Below, piece by piece: positions 13,546 through 25,465 of a stretch of DNA of 64,000 nucleotides; position 1 is the first letter of the stretch, and every line of letters begins with the position of its first letter. The stretch is from Ascaris suum (taxonomy: Eukaryota; Nematoda; Chromadorea; Rhabditida; Ascarididae), in the NCBI GenBank assembly GCA_013433145.1, contig CM024183.1:6801703-6865702 (forward strand), given 5' to 3'. Made by a program: the position numbers and the translations under genes. The notes below the pieces were generated by a model that was not told where the DNA came from, ran no database searches, and saw nothing but the letters and a program-made list of their open reading frames with translations.

Positions 13546-16159
13546 TCATAAATGCAAATTAACCGCCATTCAAATAAATAAAAATTTGTGAATAATTTCA
13601 AATAATTATACATCCGATTATGTAGAAGAATAACTTATGAGAAAAATATTTATTACACTGAATTTCTTAGGAAGCGTTGAATTTAATTGTATTTTTGCAA
13701 ATATTGTCAGCAGAAAATATGGAAAATCTTAGAAGTTTTGCATATCATAAAAGAAGTAATAGACTACTAGGTAAAGATCGATTGAAGTTTCCACCTATCA
13801 TGAATGCACTCTATGAAAATATCAAGCCCCCTATCATCGTGCGCTGTTATTGTTACCATCGAACTGAACTCTTACAGTAACGATAGTCACTGGTTACGTA
13901 AATTATAGGTACGAAGTGTACAATTCACTATTGTCTTATTGTCCTCTTCACTTGCAAAACCGCCAACCTTTCGTTCCTCCTCCTCTTTTCGCTGTTTTCT
14001 TCCCATCAGTGCCCAACTTCGTTCGCCTCCTTTTCTGCACATAGCAGCAAAAATGCTGCTCGTAATGGTGAAGACGCATACTATCAACACTATATGAGAC
14101 CATCAAATAATTTGCAAAACGTCTACCCTTGCAAACATCATAGGCGATAATCAACTAACTTAGCTCCTTAGAAAATGTTCATATTTTCGCAACAGCTAAT
14201 CTATTTTTTCCTAGTTGCGAACTTCAAAAGTTCCATGAGTATGACAATATCTTTGACGAAATAATTCACCATAATTTAGCTGCACATAAAATATTTTTAA
14301 TGCAAGTTTTTTTTCTAGAGGCAAAGTTAAAATATTTTTGTATATATTAAAGAAAAAGAAACTTCATTTTCCATATTATTTCGTAAATTTCGTTGTCTAA
14401 AAAAACCCAACATTTATGGAACTATTCATGACGTCGAAAATTATATGTATTACAAAATTTTCCTAATTATTCGCGCAAAGTTTCATAATTTTTGCCGATT
14501 TTTTCACTGATATTTGAGTTGGGAAGAAAATTTCCTAAGCTGAACAAAATTAGCCCCCCCCCCCTCCCCCCAAAAAAAACCTCTAGACTAGAAGTAACAA
14601 TCAAGAAGAAGAAGAAAAAAAAAACAACGCGACCCAACCACCGAGTAACAATCGATGCAACTATGAATGGGAACATGAAAATATTGAAAAAATTTACACA
14701 AAATATAGAGTGCAATAAAGAAATAGAAATCAGAGATAAAAAAATATACAAAAAAGAGAAAATCGTTAAAAAATTAGATACTTATTTGCAAAATTAGCCT
14801 ATTATAGATGTTGTCAAATCACGATTATAAAAATAGCGAAAAATAATTACAAAAAATTTTAAAAGGATTTTGTTGAAATGATATTTTGTATTGATTTTTT
14901 TTTAAAATTAAATTCCATGATATATTCATCAAGAGAATGAATAATTGCATTTAGAAATCACCAATGAATATAACGTTGACGAATTGCGCGAATAGAAATA
15001 GAAAGCTTAACTGAAAGCAACGAAAACCAATTGCGGACGACTGAAGTGGAAAATAGTGTTCGCTTTGTTCGGACACAATGGCGAAACGCCAAATGAGCGA
15101 ATTCATCACGCAGAAAATCAGAAGCCTCTAGAAAGCATTTTCGATGTTCTTAATAGTCGATTTTGACAAATACTTCAACTCTGGACGCATAATGCACAAA
15201 ATGATATCGTCTATCGATTGATCGATCTGTCGAAGAAATGAAGTGTTGGATCGATAATCCAAGTAACGGGATGAATATAATGATCTAGAGGTTAAAAGGA
15301 ACCAACTCGACGAAATGATCCATATGCTGATAGAATATAAAGGATGGAGTGCTCTCAACAAACTGATTTAGCAAAGTAATCGACTAAGTGATCAGGTGGA
15401 TAAATGAACCTATAGGATCCGTCGTACAAAACGAATCGACGAAGTGACCGACCTCAACTTTGATATGTAAACAACTAATGGGATATCACTGTGGAGGAGG
15501 TGTGTCGAATCGTAATTGTTTCAACGGGAAATAACATAACTGTTATTTTATCATATCCGTGAACATGTCGTTTAACCGTGGGCAAGGTGATACAGAGGGT
15601 TACTGATTTGATAGAAAGTGAGCGATAAGAAAAATCCGGCATAAACACGATAGTCACACTACGACTTCTTAAATGCGATGAAAGTGTGCGGTTTATAGTC
15701 TAAAGATGAGATGTCATGTGATAAGATTAGATTAGATGATAGCAGTGAGCACAGTCTGATGAGCAAGACCTGTAATGCATGGAAGGCCATAAAATGTTTG
15801 CCCACTCAAGAATGAAAATATGAAGTCAGTTCATAGGGTATCTTGCCGCGGTTCGTGGATTATCCAGCTGCTTTTGGAAGTACTGAGAAAGTTCAAACAG
15901 AACACCTCTCCACGTACGCATCAGAAAATTTGTAAATACTCAAAGCATGTCTGGAATACCGCTGAAATGGTGAAATTGATAGTAAGAAATTGGGGCAAGC
16001 GATTAGGATAGGTGAAGAAAATGGCTTATCTCAATAAAACTCAAGAGAAGCAAAAGAGTTCTCTTCTGAGACTACGAGATTCTTCAAGAAGCGCATAGAG
16101 CGTAAACTCATCGCTTTACCAAGGAATTATACCTTCTATTAATAATGATAGGAACCAAG

Positions 16160-16230
16160 TCCACGACAACTTAACAGATAACCATGGTAATGAAATTACC
16201 AGCGAGGAAGAAAACGAACAGGTGAATTAG
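16160..16230 (+). mobile_element. Weak LINE-like fragment
   Basis: A short plus-strand frame reads QVHDNLTDNHGNEITSEEEN before a stop. A DxxGNExTxEEE stretch is common just ahead of the RT domain in non-LTR elements. Neighbouring frames are closed. The evidence is thin. Confidence 0.22.
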
Positions 16231-17574
16231 CTAACCTCTCCTATGGAAATAATTGATTGTAGAAGCTATGGTGTTAATCGCTCTTTCTAAGTGTTGACGA
16301 TAAATTGAATTCTTAAAACACCACAATTAACTGAAGGAAGCACCACCTCAATTTAAGACACCAGAATGTACGGATAGGAAAGCACAATTTGTGGAATTAG
16401 CATAAGTTGGCGCCTCACGATAAGGGAAGCAATTGCTGTGAAGAATCACCATCAAACATCGATTCAACACACGATAATTTGCTTCGCTCACATTAGTTAC
16501 TTTATGTTGATCCTAAGTCAGTTCGAAGTAATCATGCCGTTTAAAGCTTTTGCTACGCGCTAACGTTCGTCCGATAATTTTTAATGCAAAACAGGAAGTA
16601 GAGCCGAATAAGGCGCGAAAAAATGCCTCCTGACGCCTGACATAATTCTCTTCGCTTCTCACCTGAGTATATCTCAATGGAAAAATTATGACCGGAAATG
16701 AGAATAATCATAATGCACGTTGTTGTTAGAATTTGCAAAAGCAAAACCGTATCTGAACATATAGTCAGATTGAAATAAAATACTTCAATTATTTCGTAAT
16801 ATCCTTATTAAGAAAAGGATTTCCAGTTGCTCATAAACGAGCTCCTCATCGAAGTCATATCAAGTAAATATCAGAGCACTGGGCATAAATAAAAAAGCAT
16901 TTATAGAGACCTGCTCATTGATATTTTTCATATATTTTGCTGCGATTTTATTGCATCGGAGAAAAGCGATGAATAGATTTATGCATAAACGCATCGCCAT
17001 TTTATAGAAATTTATTACTGCCGTTATTTTTGTATTACCGTAAGCAGATAAGAATTAATGATGCCTAGAAGGTCATTATAACGATGATACGCATCATGAT
17101 CCGAAATTATTCAGCATGCTCAACATTTCTAAGAAACGGAAATTAGTAGATCTACCAAGTGAAAGTGTCAGAAGAAGGAATTTTCTCCTTCAAAAAATCT
17201 CCTACCGTCAATGATTGTAACCAACCAACTGAAATTGTACTGCAATCAAAATTTCATCCGTTCTACTGAATCTTCATAACATTCGCATACGACGATTTTG
17301 TCTATGTCTTTATATATTTACCATGAGCATGATAAGACCGATAAACTTATAGGTGCGTTATGGGAACGCTTCCAAAAATTAATGGATTTTTTAGCAGTAG
17401 CCCGTATCCCTATAGCCGCGTCTGACGCTTTTTTTTGTACGAAAAATTTTGCCTTCCGCTGCTAAGAAAACGTCAAGCTGAGTTTAAAAAAAATTGCCAT
17501 AGGCAACTCGAGGAAACTGCAACTGAGCGTTTTCGAACTGAGAAAATAGGAGAGGCAAGTTAAATATATGCAAA

Positions 17575-17889
17575 TTGGACAGCACATATGCGATGAACAC
17601 GGATTTTTATGCTGTGCGAAACGATTATGCCTTACGTTGTCACCAAGCAGGCATAGATTACGTGTTGGCCAAGGCATCTAGAAGGATAGCCGCACTCGTC
17701 CACGTGGCCAATAGCTACGGCGGTGATATCGCGAAACAAAAGTCCATGAGCTATCAGAAGATATGTAGAAAAAGAAAAAAAAAGCTGGAGTGTGTTGGGA
17801 AACAAATGCTGAGAAAATGTGAGACGATGCAGGCAGATTTAAAAAAAAGAGCCCCAAACGAGTTCACGGCTAAAACAAAGCGGAAATGT
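17575..17889 (+). CDS. Hypothetical ORF, 105 residues
   Basis: An uninterrupted plus-strand frame with more G and C than its surroundings. The first half (for example GIDYVLAKASRRIAALVHVA) has a natural composition, and the last third is Lys/Arg-rich (RKRKKKLECV). I recognise no domain and see no splice partner. It could be a chance frame, part of a decayed repeat or an unrecognised exon. Confidence 0.2.
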
Positions 17890-20800
17890 TGACGAAAGAT
17901 TGTAAGGAAACACTTCGCGAAAGCAAAAACTACGCTATTCAATACCTAATATCTCTAACATATAGATATTTCATAAATCGACAAATTACCGTCAGCCTGG
18001 AATTAGGTTCTGGCAAAGATCTAATTCTATATGCTCCTCTCAGGGTTCCAAGGCTCGCAAGAAATTGAAAGAATTACGCGCAAATCAGGTAAAAATAAAC
18101 TTGTTAAGCTCAATTTTCATCAGCGATTACCGCACAAATTGCGCATCAGACTTTCGTTTTCATGAAACATGAGCGAATCCGTATAATGAAACATTTAGAA
18201 TCGACGGCTTCGAAAAGTATGAAAACAAATTTCTTTGATACTGGCATAATGATGTATATTTTCATTTAGGTTTTACCTGCTCATGTATTAGCAACTTCAT
18301 CAGAGTTTTAATATATTGGCATCGAAACGGTCATACGGCTTATTTTATTATCACAGAAATCAAATTTGCATGCATGATGTGATTTAATAATTGAAACAAT
18401 TTGTTACCGCACCAAATCTGATAGAATCGTGAGATGCGCATTTGAATTGGGAGAACAATCGGAGAACATAAATTCGCTTAGAAATACGTTTGAGGTATTG
18501 GCTGAAAGGCACTTCATTTCATGCCTCCAACATAACTAGTCCTCACAACCAATAATAAGCATATTCCATTACGCAAAACCACTTCCACTCTGCCTCACTC
18601 CACCTCTTTTCACTCTCTACCCCTTTCCGTTCCATCTCAGCTAATATCCCCGTTATTGTATGGCTTTCTTAGGAGATTCGTGTTAGAATAAGGTGATAAA
18701 CGAAAAAATAAGTCGAGACTGAGTAATTTCATAAAATACGCAAGAATATTTGTTGGATCTTTCGCAGTGATGTGACGAGCACAACTCTTAAGCGTCGATT
18801 GAAAAAGAAGCCTACATCGAAAACGTCCGATGAAAATACATTCTGTTGAATATGTATGAAAAAATGTTCGCATCAAAGATCGACCTCCCCCCCAATGCAT
18901 TCTCACCTCACGATCCCTTCGACTATACGGTCGTTAGTTTCAAATTTCATGTTGCAAAAAAAAACTCGGACACAATTTGATGGTAAATGTGCGCTGAAAA
19001 AAAATTTACGGAAATTGCAAGTGAAATTCTAAGAGTATTAGAGAGGATCGAAAAAATTTGTGAGGAAACGTTGAATGTTGTCGGCTTTTACAAGTCATAT
19101 TGATGATACGTAGAGCTGAACAAATGCGTAAAAACTGATGGATGCAAAGTAAGTGCTCATAGAAAAACATCATCACTACAATGAATATTGCTCGAAATTA
19201 CATTCCTATGTTATGAAAAGAAATTTAGACAAGTATGCCAATTACGATCGTTGAATCGGAGGCATGGACTATTACCAAATGGAATAACGAGGGGAATGAT
19301 AAGAAAATGAATGATTCAAGTAATTCAAAAAGGAACAACAAATGGCACACAATGCTTTCCGAAATTTGGGAACGCCCTTATTGCTATTCCCACAATACGC
19401 GTCGAGTGAAGATATGCACAATGTGGTACTATCTCTATTGAACAATCAAATGCTAACAAGGAAACTGTGATAGCAACGTCCATTTTTCCCTCTATCCGTT
19501 GTATTTATTTTCAGTACTAAGTGAATGGCACGCGAAAAATAAAGATATAACGATCGACTATGTGGAATATTTAGGCATGATAGCCATTTGAAATAGGGGT
19601 TTCAAAATGTGTTCATATTCTTTCGTAATGGTCAAATTCCTGTTCTGAGCGCTTATGCATAACGACCTCTCTCCTTGAGAAATCCTGTGAGGACAAGTGC
19701 AACATGCAACATCTACAAACAACGCGAACAGACACACATCTGTGAAGCCGCAGGCTCACCTAAACACAAAAGAACCGAGCTCCTTCTGTGATATATCAAA
19801 AGGAGTCCATGGTCTACAGAAGCATCCACGGTCTACTGAAGCATTTCTGAAGTGTCAAATCGGAGTGTGAGACTCCGGTTATTCTGCTTGTGTATGGCAG
19901 TTAATGCATTTGCTGAACTTCATATGATAGTTTTCCACAGAAGACTCCTGACCAGTAAGAAGGTGATGATTTCAGAGCAACGCAAAATAAAGGTTATGGG
20001 CAGGAAGGTAATGACGGCAAAAGGAAGTAAGGAGCAGAAGCGATGGAAGATTTCAAATGCCACTTCATGACGAACAACGATGAATGGCAATTTATTTCTC
20101 AACTTGCACAAGGTCATTATTGACGCTTCCTTGACGGTGTGTTGTTTATATTTGCAGCATGCCTGTGGGAACGTGGTGAAAACATATAGCACTAGCAATT
20201 GAGAAATACCATACAACGCTTGATATGGCAATCACCTCTTCGAAAAGACAGAGAATTAGGTCCTAAAGCCCTCTAACACAGAGATGAAACATCATAGAAT
20301 AGTAACAATTTTGCGTAATATGTCAGCAATCATGAGCGCAAAATTTGGAATGCAATATTCCAAAACTCATAACGGGAGCGACAATCTTTTCGATTGCAGT
20401 GTTGTAGCCAACATCGATATGCAACATAATTTGCAAATGGAAACAACAAAGCATCGATTCAATTTGCGACATAGTGAAATTTACATATGATATCAATAGC
20501 CTTATGAAATTTACATATGATATCAATAGCCTTAGAGTTGCATAGATATGAAAAATTCTAATTGCACACATAACCCTTTAATTAGGTTTTCGAGTCAAAA
20601 TTTCATATGTGACGATTTGAGAGGATGGACTATTTAGTTCCATATTTCAGGATGTGAACCGCATATTATTTAAAATTCGGCCAATACCTGATCTTCTCCA
20701 ACAACATAAATAAACTCAGCTATTTGATTAATGGCAACGAGAGTTTCAAACTGAAATAAAAAAGAGTTGATCAGAATTTAAAGTGTAATTTAGACAGCTG

Positions 20801-21060
20801 ACTGTCAATAAATTGCTCATAAAGTGGCCAACAGCCATAATACTCTATACATGAATAACATCATCCAATATTCATGAGCATTACGCTCTATTTATATGCG
20901 AAACATCGTTTTGCCGCTATATAGAGAACACACCTTTGTTTCACGTTTTAGTTAGCATATAGCAATCGTTTACGAATTCATGTGAATATTCAAACGTGAT
21001 GACATCATCATCGTTTACGAAGAAACATCAATTCACGTGAAAAATGAGAAAGTATCCTAC
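17890..21060. other. Intergenic or intronic, nothing assigned
   Basis: Short frames only. The 30-bp tandem duplication at 20475 is the clear feature. If the exon candidate at 21107-21061 is real, later exons of that gene should lie here; none could be recognised. Confidence 0.4.
20475..20534. repeat. Perfect tandem duplication, 30 bp x 2
   Basis: Two identical adjacent copies (20475-20504 and 20505-20534), each starting TGAAATTTACATATGATATC. No divergence means the duplication is recent. Confidence 0.9.
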
Positions 21061-21107
21061 CTCGTAATCGGCGTTGAAGTTTTGCGTATTCGGCTTCTTC
21101 TTTTTCT
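21061..21107 (-). CDS. Possible small exon following 25084-24900
   Basis: An acceptor TATTTTTAG and donor GAG|GTAGGA bound 47 nt. In phase 2 it encodes EKEEAEYAKLQRRLR, a coiled-coil-like run, and leaves in phase 1. It joins in frame to the exon 3.8 kb upstream. That is long compared with the other introns here, so the link is tentative. Confidence 0.25.
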
Positions 21108-21597
21108 CTAAAAATACTTGCAGAAATTCCAAAACGAAACAAATGCTTACCATCATCACAATAATAGTAAATTTTTGAGTATTTAAAATTTTAATGAATT
21201 TACCTGAGATTTGCTCCGCATTCGGTACTGAGAAGAGATAACGTATTCGAGCATGTAACAACTCTATGAATTCGACTAATTTCCAATTTTTCCATTCAAG
21301 GAAGAAATTATTGCCGAAGAAATTAACGATTGAAAGAGGCATGATCGATGTGATAGTTGACTTGCGTGAACAATATTGCACTACAGTATTTACGAGCAAT
21401 GACTCAGAGAGTATGAAAAAAAAATTGTGTGTGCTAATGTACGATCGATGTTGTAAGTAAACAATATAATATTTGACAATGGTTTTTTAATGCTATTAGC
21501 ACAAGAGGTTCTTTTCGAGTACATTTGTCGCCATATGAGTAACACCACTAAACATCTTTATTGAAATATCATTGAAGCAACAAATTGGAACACTTCT

Positions 21598-21996
21598 ATG
21601 TGTGCTGTAAATTCACAAGTGAGAATCATGTCATTGAAGAAGTTTCGAGAGTTACACCCACACACCAATCTCAAGCCTTATAATCACCCGATTGCACCAA
21701 GATTTCTATCTTTTGCAATAGTAGTGGATCGGCTAGTTCCTCAATTACATAAATTTCATGTTCGTAAGATGGATATAATGGTTGGTATTTGTATTCATGT
21801 CACCCTGACTTCATCTCAAGCAGCTGAATCGTCTGGCTTAATAAATGTTTTTTTATTGTCTCATGGTTATTTCATGCGATGTCGTAGAGATGCCTTCGAT
21901 GATTCAATGCTCGGCACATATTTTCAAGTAAGACCATTGGCGCCCGCCGAATTCTCCAATGGACGTTATCGTACATCAACGTCAACGAAATACTCC
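21598..21996 (+). CDS. Hypothetical ORF, 133 residues
   Basis: One of the longest single open frames in the window, on the plus strand, with a His-rich beginning and no motif I recognise. It has no clear splice sites in phase at either end and no signal peptide. Chance is a real possibility in a window of this size. Confidence 0.15.
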
Positions 21997-22448
21997 TGAC
22001 GAATATATGGATGTGGCTATATGCGAACAACCCCATACGCTTTCATAGTCATGAAAGAAAGACTGCTGTGAAATATTCGGATATTCGGATTCCGCTCCTC
22101 CTCCCCCCCCCCCTCCCCCAATTCCTTCAAGTACTTTCTGGTTCACCAAACCTCTTTATGAAATTTCTTCATGCTATGGACGATGGCTAAAGATTTGAAA
22201 GTGCTTGACGATGTGAGGAAATACATGAAAAGTGGAGAATGTGAAAATGAATATCCTTTCAACTATATTTCGACTTGCCACTATCTATAGTAAAAGTTGC
22301 ACTTTATCCACCTTTGAACAAAAAGTTTGCTTCGCCGCTTCATTTCCGGCCTTTAGAGAATAAATAACTTGCCACTTGCCGCATCAATTTTCAATGATCG
22401 TTTTTGAGCGCTGTACCAATTCTTAAGTTTTCATTTGGACAAATATAG

Positions 22449-22574
22449 TGTTAGATATTCTCAGCGAATTTTATAGCGATATTTTTGATTCACCAAACGC
22501 AAAATCTAAAGTATTGGAAGTCCACTCCGAAGAAAAGAGCTTGTTGAGCGATATTTTAGAGCAGATAATGAAAG
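22449..22574 (+). CDS. Unassigned exon-like stretch (plus strand)
   Basis: A 126-nt open stretch is bounded by an acceptor (ACAAATATAG) and a good donor (GAAAG|GTGAGG), entering in phase 1 and leaving in phase 1. The peptide starts LDILSEFYSDIFDSPNAKSK and ends in a Glu/Leu-rich helix-like SLLSDILEQIMK. EFYSDIFDS is close to a short motif just before the RT domain of RTE-type LINEs (FYSDLFDS), so this may be transposon debris instead of a host exon. No partner exon was joined with confidence. Confidence 0.35.
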
Positions 22575-24899
22575 GTGAGGCTATTGTCATCCAACCAAAT
22601 GCAATGGAGGAATCGCGGAGCTTAAACAGGTATACAGGCATTCCTCTATAGGGCTGAAAGAAAACGATGAGCGAAGAATGATCCGCAAAATTTAAAATAA
22701 ATCTCGTTCGCGTTGATCTAGATCTAGAAATAATTTTGTTGGACTACGAAAGTCTTCAGTGGAAAATTATGGTGGCGGGCAGTTGAAATCCTCGAATGAA
22801 GATTTCATGAAAAAGCGCCTGAAAACATAAAAGAAAATTTCATAAAGAAGGAAAATTCATGCACTGAGATCGGAATAGTTCGCAACAAGAATAAATCTTA
22901 GAAAACCTCACGAACGTAAAAAATTGAAACATGTTGTAAAAAGAGAAAGTTTAACATGATGATGTCAAATTCGCCACAGCTCGATACTGACCTCAAATGT
23001 CGAGCTTAGAGCTCTTTGCTCTTCTTCCGCTGTAAAAAAAAGGACGAACAAATTTGGGAGACCGCGGTTCGAAGCATTGCAAAATTCAGGAGGATAATTT
23101 ACGAGAATGCAACGACGGTGGTCAAAAATCGTGGGAGAGGGAAAGAGTATCTCAAGGGAAACGATGAGGAACCCAGAAGAACTCATATGAGGTCGATACG
23201 GAAATATGTAAGACGCATGAAATTGTTGGCGCTAAATATTCAATATCAGATCTCAATACCGAATTCAACGAATAATTTTCTCATATGAAATAAGAATTGA
23301 TAATACGATGAAAGGATTGGGAAAAAAAGGTTCATAGATAAGATTGGTATGCACCTATCGATGTAATGAAATGCTAAAAGTCTCCATGGTAAAAAAGCGA
23401 AATAAGGTTCACAGAAGCAGACGCTTCTTCACCTGCGGTTATCCGCTGATTTCATGATTTAAAAAGTTAGCATCGTTAATTTCCTATAGCAGTAACGCCT
23501 TCGATCATTCCTAGCTTGGACCTGAACTCAATTTAGCGTGAAAACTTCAGCTGGCACTCCGCTATACTAATGCTTGCTAATTCTGAATAAATACCTTACA
23601 TAATCATCCCACTTTAGAGCTACAGATTAACAACAAGAAATTCAATTTTTTCCAGCGAATGCAAGAGCGAAAACAGTCGTTTGCTCCCTCCATGAGCTCT
23701 TATTTCAACGTCATTAATTCCCACGTTGCAAATATTGCAATGCAATTTCTCCGTCCAATGAATTGCTTTTACCAGTTTATTTGAATTTAATTCCGACTTG
23801 TCTAATCCTTTTAAGTTCTCACCTAAGCTTCATGCTTGAAAGGTGGCTAATAACAACAAAAATCCAAGCTCTTGCCAATCCTGTGCCGTCCCAATTTTGG
23901 ATCATCCATTATTCACCAACGAACTGTCTGATGAGATGGTGGATTTAAAAAAAAAAGACGTTGAATCAATTCGATCAATCAAATTTTTCCACATGTATTG
24001 ATGTTAATGCACTCTGTTGAGGAAACGAAAATGGGCGAACGAAGAAACATCTGTTCAATTTGTGCTTACAGTTAGAAGTTCACATATGCTTAGGCCAGGT
24101 GAAGAGAATACAAATATAACAAGAAAATTTATTCTTCTAAATGTATTTATATACGAGTAATGTAAATAGGTTATTCTTTTGTAACGATTACGTTTGGTTG
24201 CCACAAATTTCACCTCTCTATGAAACTGAACGAATAGAAAATTTAGAGTCATTTCGTTTACATTTGATCACGTATAATTAATATAAGTAACGATTATTGC
24301 AATGGTTTGTGCATTGTTTCAGTGAGCGTATTTGTCCTCTATATAGTCCTATATATATTCGGCAATATAAAGTCTTACAAGCTCTAAAATCATGCCTCAA
24401 ATAGATATTTCTGTAATGATTTTTTCGCAATTGAATATCGTTTCTTAAGATAGCATGCAAATGATTTTTGTCTCTGTAGTCGAAAAATTATACGAAAAGG
24501 GGTTCTCATCAGAGCAACTTAACTTTTCATTCGTTCTTTTCTAACAAACTCTATCAACTTTTCTCTTCAACATCATGTTAGTGATAGTAAGTTGTCATCA
24601 TATAGCAAACTCGTGCAAAAAAATGCACTTGTTCAATTTTTTTTTCTTTGCCATCAACACACCTGTGCCTCACACGTGCAATACATCGGCACACTTTTGC
24701 GAAACTTTCACATCCGTTGAGCAATGCTACGCTCAATATCGGTTTATGTTCTCGCTAAATCCTTAGTATAAATTATGTTATTCAATATTGTAAAGAGAGC
24801 GCATTTCTCACAACATGTTGGCTTTCTCGTAGATGGTTATTATTTATATTATTGGGAGAAATTTCAAGCCGAATAAAAGCAATAAGAATAAACACTTAC
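22575..24899. other. No confirmed gene; scattered exon-like pieces
   Basis: A 38-nt minus-strand stretch at 23029-22992 has an excellent acceptor (TTTTTTACAG) and a GTCAGT donor and reads EEEQRALSSTFE. A plus-strand frame near 23890-23998 reads ILDHPLFTNELSDEMVDL before a stop. Neither joins in phase to a neighbour. Confidence 0.3.
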
Positions 24900-25084
24900 G
24901 CTGACATGCTAAGACCATAAATCATCGATCGAAGGGATTTGACGTTATGTTTCACCCCGGATTTTTTTCGTCGGATTTTTTCCACATGAGTCGAGTCTTC
25001 TGCCCGTTCAAGTAGGGCATCCACAACTGAGACGGAGCGGGATTTCTTAGCTGTCGCGACCATCGGAACGTCCAATTCTTCCCT
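24900..25084 (-). CDS. Unassigned coding exon of an unknown protein
   Basis: The exon lies between a strong acceptor (AATTTTTCAG) and a strong donor (CAGC|GTAAGT), 185 nt long, phase 0 in and phase 2 out. The one fully open frame gives 61 residues rich in charged and helix-forming residues (for example VVDALLERAEDSTHVEKIRR, then a KHNVKSLRSMIYGL segment). I do not recognise the family. A 47-nt exon candidate at 21107-21061 accepts phase 2 and would continue it as AEKEEAEYAKLQRRLR. The upstream partner is unknown: an ATG exon at 25240-25165 looks attractive but ends in the wrong phase. Confidence 0.42.
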
Positions 25085-25339
25085 CTGAAAAATTCGAGCT
25101 AACAAAGTACGAAAGAGTCATTGGACGATGCAGATTTTTAGTTTTTTTTCTTAATATGGCATACCTCTATTTGCAACATACATCACCGACTTTCCATCAC
25201 TAACATTCGACTCCTCAAGAGGATGTGCGATGGTTGTCATAGACGCAACGAGTACACAATAACAACGAAGAAGCTGTGATTAATTTTGAACGAGAACGCA
25301 CTGATAGCACTAAAATTCGACTGGACGCATGTTCCTCCT

Positions 25340-25465
25340 ATTATTATGTTTATATTTATCTATGGATTTGTTTATTTATTCATTTGTTTATTCGTTTATT
25401 TATTAATTTATATATATTTATATTTATATCTATACTTGTATTTATGTTCATTTTTATATGATGAG
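25340..25465. repeat. TTTAT/TTTATAT-rich low-complexity run
   Basis: Runs of TTTATTTATT and TTATATTTATAT. The Tyr/Ile/Phe-rich frames are artefacts. Confidence 0.8.

Larger units (their letters stand above)
12786..17574. other. Intergenic, nothing assigned beyond listed repeats
   Basis: GC-rich tail at 12840-12940 after repeat copy B. A poly-C/poly-A tract at 14553-14580 and the nested palindrome near 13.5 kb are the only distinct structures. Confidence 0.5.

Noticed and set aside
25165..25240. ATG exon MTTIAHPLEES... before the unknown exon
   Set aside because: It ends in phase 1, whereas the next exon needs phase 0. No alternative splice site repairs it.
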